Assembly (NCBI RefSeq): GCF_021130785.1
Contig: NC_060211.1
Coordinates: 124,693,001 to 124,757,000 of the forward strand
Direction of reading: 5' to 3'
Source: Homalodisca vitripennis
Taxonomy: Eukaryota; Arthropoda; Insecta; Hemiptera; Cicadellidae
Length of the DNA stretch: 64,000 nucleotides
Of this stretch, positions 63,170 to 64,000 are shown one piece after another. How positions within the stretch are numbered: position 1 is the stretch's first letter; every line of letters begins with the position of its first letter. The notes under the pieces are model-generated. The model saw nothing but the letters and a program-made list of their open reading frames with translations. It did no database searches and had not been told where the DNA came from. A program made the position numbers and the translations under genes.

Positions 63170-64000
63170 AACTCCAAGAACCTTTCCTATATAATCTTGT
63201 CCATGAACTAAACAAAAGTAATTTAAAAGTACAAATTCCCAAATTAATTAAAACGTCAAATAATGATATGAAATTAGTATCGTCCATCTCAAGAAAACTA
63301 AAAGATAATAACTGTATAATATCAAAAGCCGACAAAGGGAATACAGTAGTAATTATCGACAGCCAAACATAATCAAGAAAAGATTGAAACATTCTTTGAC
63401 AGCAACAATCTTAAAAAAATTAAAAAAGGACCCAACCCAAGAATACACAAAACTTATAAATTCCACAATAACTAAATGCAAAAGTTTAACAAAAGCAGAG
63501 CAATACCAACTCAAAATGACAAATCCAAAAGCTCCTACACTAAAAGGTCAACCAAAGACTCATAAAACCGGATATTCCAATTAGACCAGTAGTCAACTTT
63601 CGTAACGCTCCTACTTACAAGGTATGTAAATTTTTTAAATAACAAAATAAAAACCAACATGCAATTTGAAGACAATTACAGTATATTAAATTCAAATAAT
63701 CTGGCAAATCAAAGTAAAGACATTCAAATTCCATTAAACTCGTTCTTCATTTCCTTTGATGTTAACAACATGTACTCGAACATTCCAAGACAAGAAAAAA
63801 ATGCAAATTTTAAAAGATAATCTAATAAAATACAGTCAACTTGAAATGAATGAAATTGACGATATTTTATCATTGACAAAGTCTACTGTTAATCAAAATT
63901 ATTTTCAATACAAAAAGGACTTTTACAAACAAGAAGATGGGTTGGCAATGGGATCTCCTCTTTCAGGCCTTCTTGCAAATATATATATGCAACATTTAGA
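63170..64000 (+). mobile_element. Penelope-like element reverse transcriptase, frameshifted and cut by the window edge
   Basis: Plus-strand translation gives NLVHELNKSNL, ISKADKGNTVVII, PKAPTLKGQPKTHK, DIPIRPVVNFRNAPTYK, SFFISFDVNNMYSNIPRQ, NYFQYKKDFYKQEDGLAMGS and PLSGLLANIYMQHL, in order. KADKGN, PKxHK, PIRPxV, SFDVxxMYxNIP and GLAMGSPLS are signatures of Penelope-like reverse transcriptases, distinct from LINE and LTR enzymes. The frame is broken about five times (near 63369, 63410, 63570, 63635 and 63800), so this copy is dead. The catalytic Asp pair and the GIY-YIG endonuclease would lie to the right of the window. Upstream, 63138-63165 (acaacgtgtttcggtataaa ccg) resembles terminal repeat sequence of such elements. 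Confidence 0.9.

Noticed and set aside
63138..63392. 84-codon minus-strand frame
   Set aside because: It is antisense to the Penelope-like reverse transcriptase.
1..64000. CRISPR arrays, bacterial operons or ribosomal RNA genes
   Set aside because: No regularly spaced short identical repeats with unique spacers, no prokaryotic gene layout and no rRNA-like sequence; the window is eukaryotic.

Overview
The window is AT-rich eukaryotic DNA (roughly 30% GC by eye) with very sparse coding sequence, GT-AG introns and a dense load of old transposable elements. The gene content and element mix (jockey/CR1-like LINEs, mariner, Helitron, Penelope, a tRNA-derived SINE, a solo LTR) fit an insect. A hemipteran is a guess, not something I can prove.

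The one gene I recognise is the 5' part of rdgC (retinal degeneration C / PPEF, an EF-hand Ser/Thr protein phosphatase). It lies on the minus strand and runs off the left edge. Three coding exons join in phase: a first coding exon at 11461-11710, an IQ-motif exon at 7871-7998 and an exon at 4165-4267 that starts with the family's LYNFFNALL block. A short alternative first exon at 9474-9507 also fits in phase, next to a CpG-richer patch with a TATCGATA (DRE) motif. A possible distal 5' UTR exon lies at 15206-15266. The catalytic and EF-hand exons are not in the window, so they must lie to the left.

Region by region: 1-15 kb is rdgC territory, with a solo LTR (102-637), a truncated LINE (1651-2470) and a 381-bp inverted-repeat MITE (7382-7762) in its introns. 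15-42 kb is gene-poor. It holds a 191-bp tandem duplication (13753-14136), a complete non-autonomous Helitron (24957-25881), a 190-bp repeat pair (27710 and 28861), several tandem arrays and a dead LINE reverse transcriptase fragment (39570-40210). 42-43.3 kb is a 1.3-kb DNA transposon with 28-bp terminal inverted repeats around a frameshifted helix-turn-helix transposase start. 43-64 kb has an 88-bp satellite array (47774-48080), a tRNA-derived SINE (50171-50396) with a second copy of its 3' half at 58805, a LINE 3' end (53720-54490), a decayed mariner (57795-58471), two more dispersed repeat pairs and, at the right edge, a frameshifted Penelope-like reverse transcriptase (63170-64000).

I see no operons, CRISPR arrays or intact transposase genes, and no convincing new system. 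The most useful leads are the rdgC first-exon choice, the TIR element with its transposase remnant, and the repeat families with several copies in this window.
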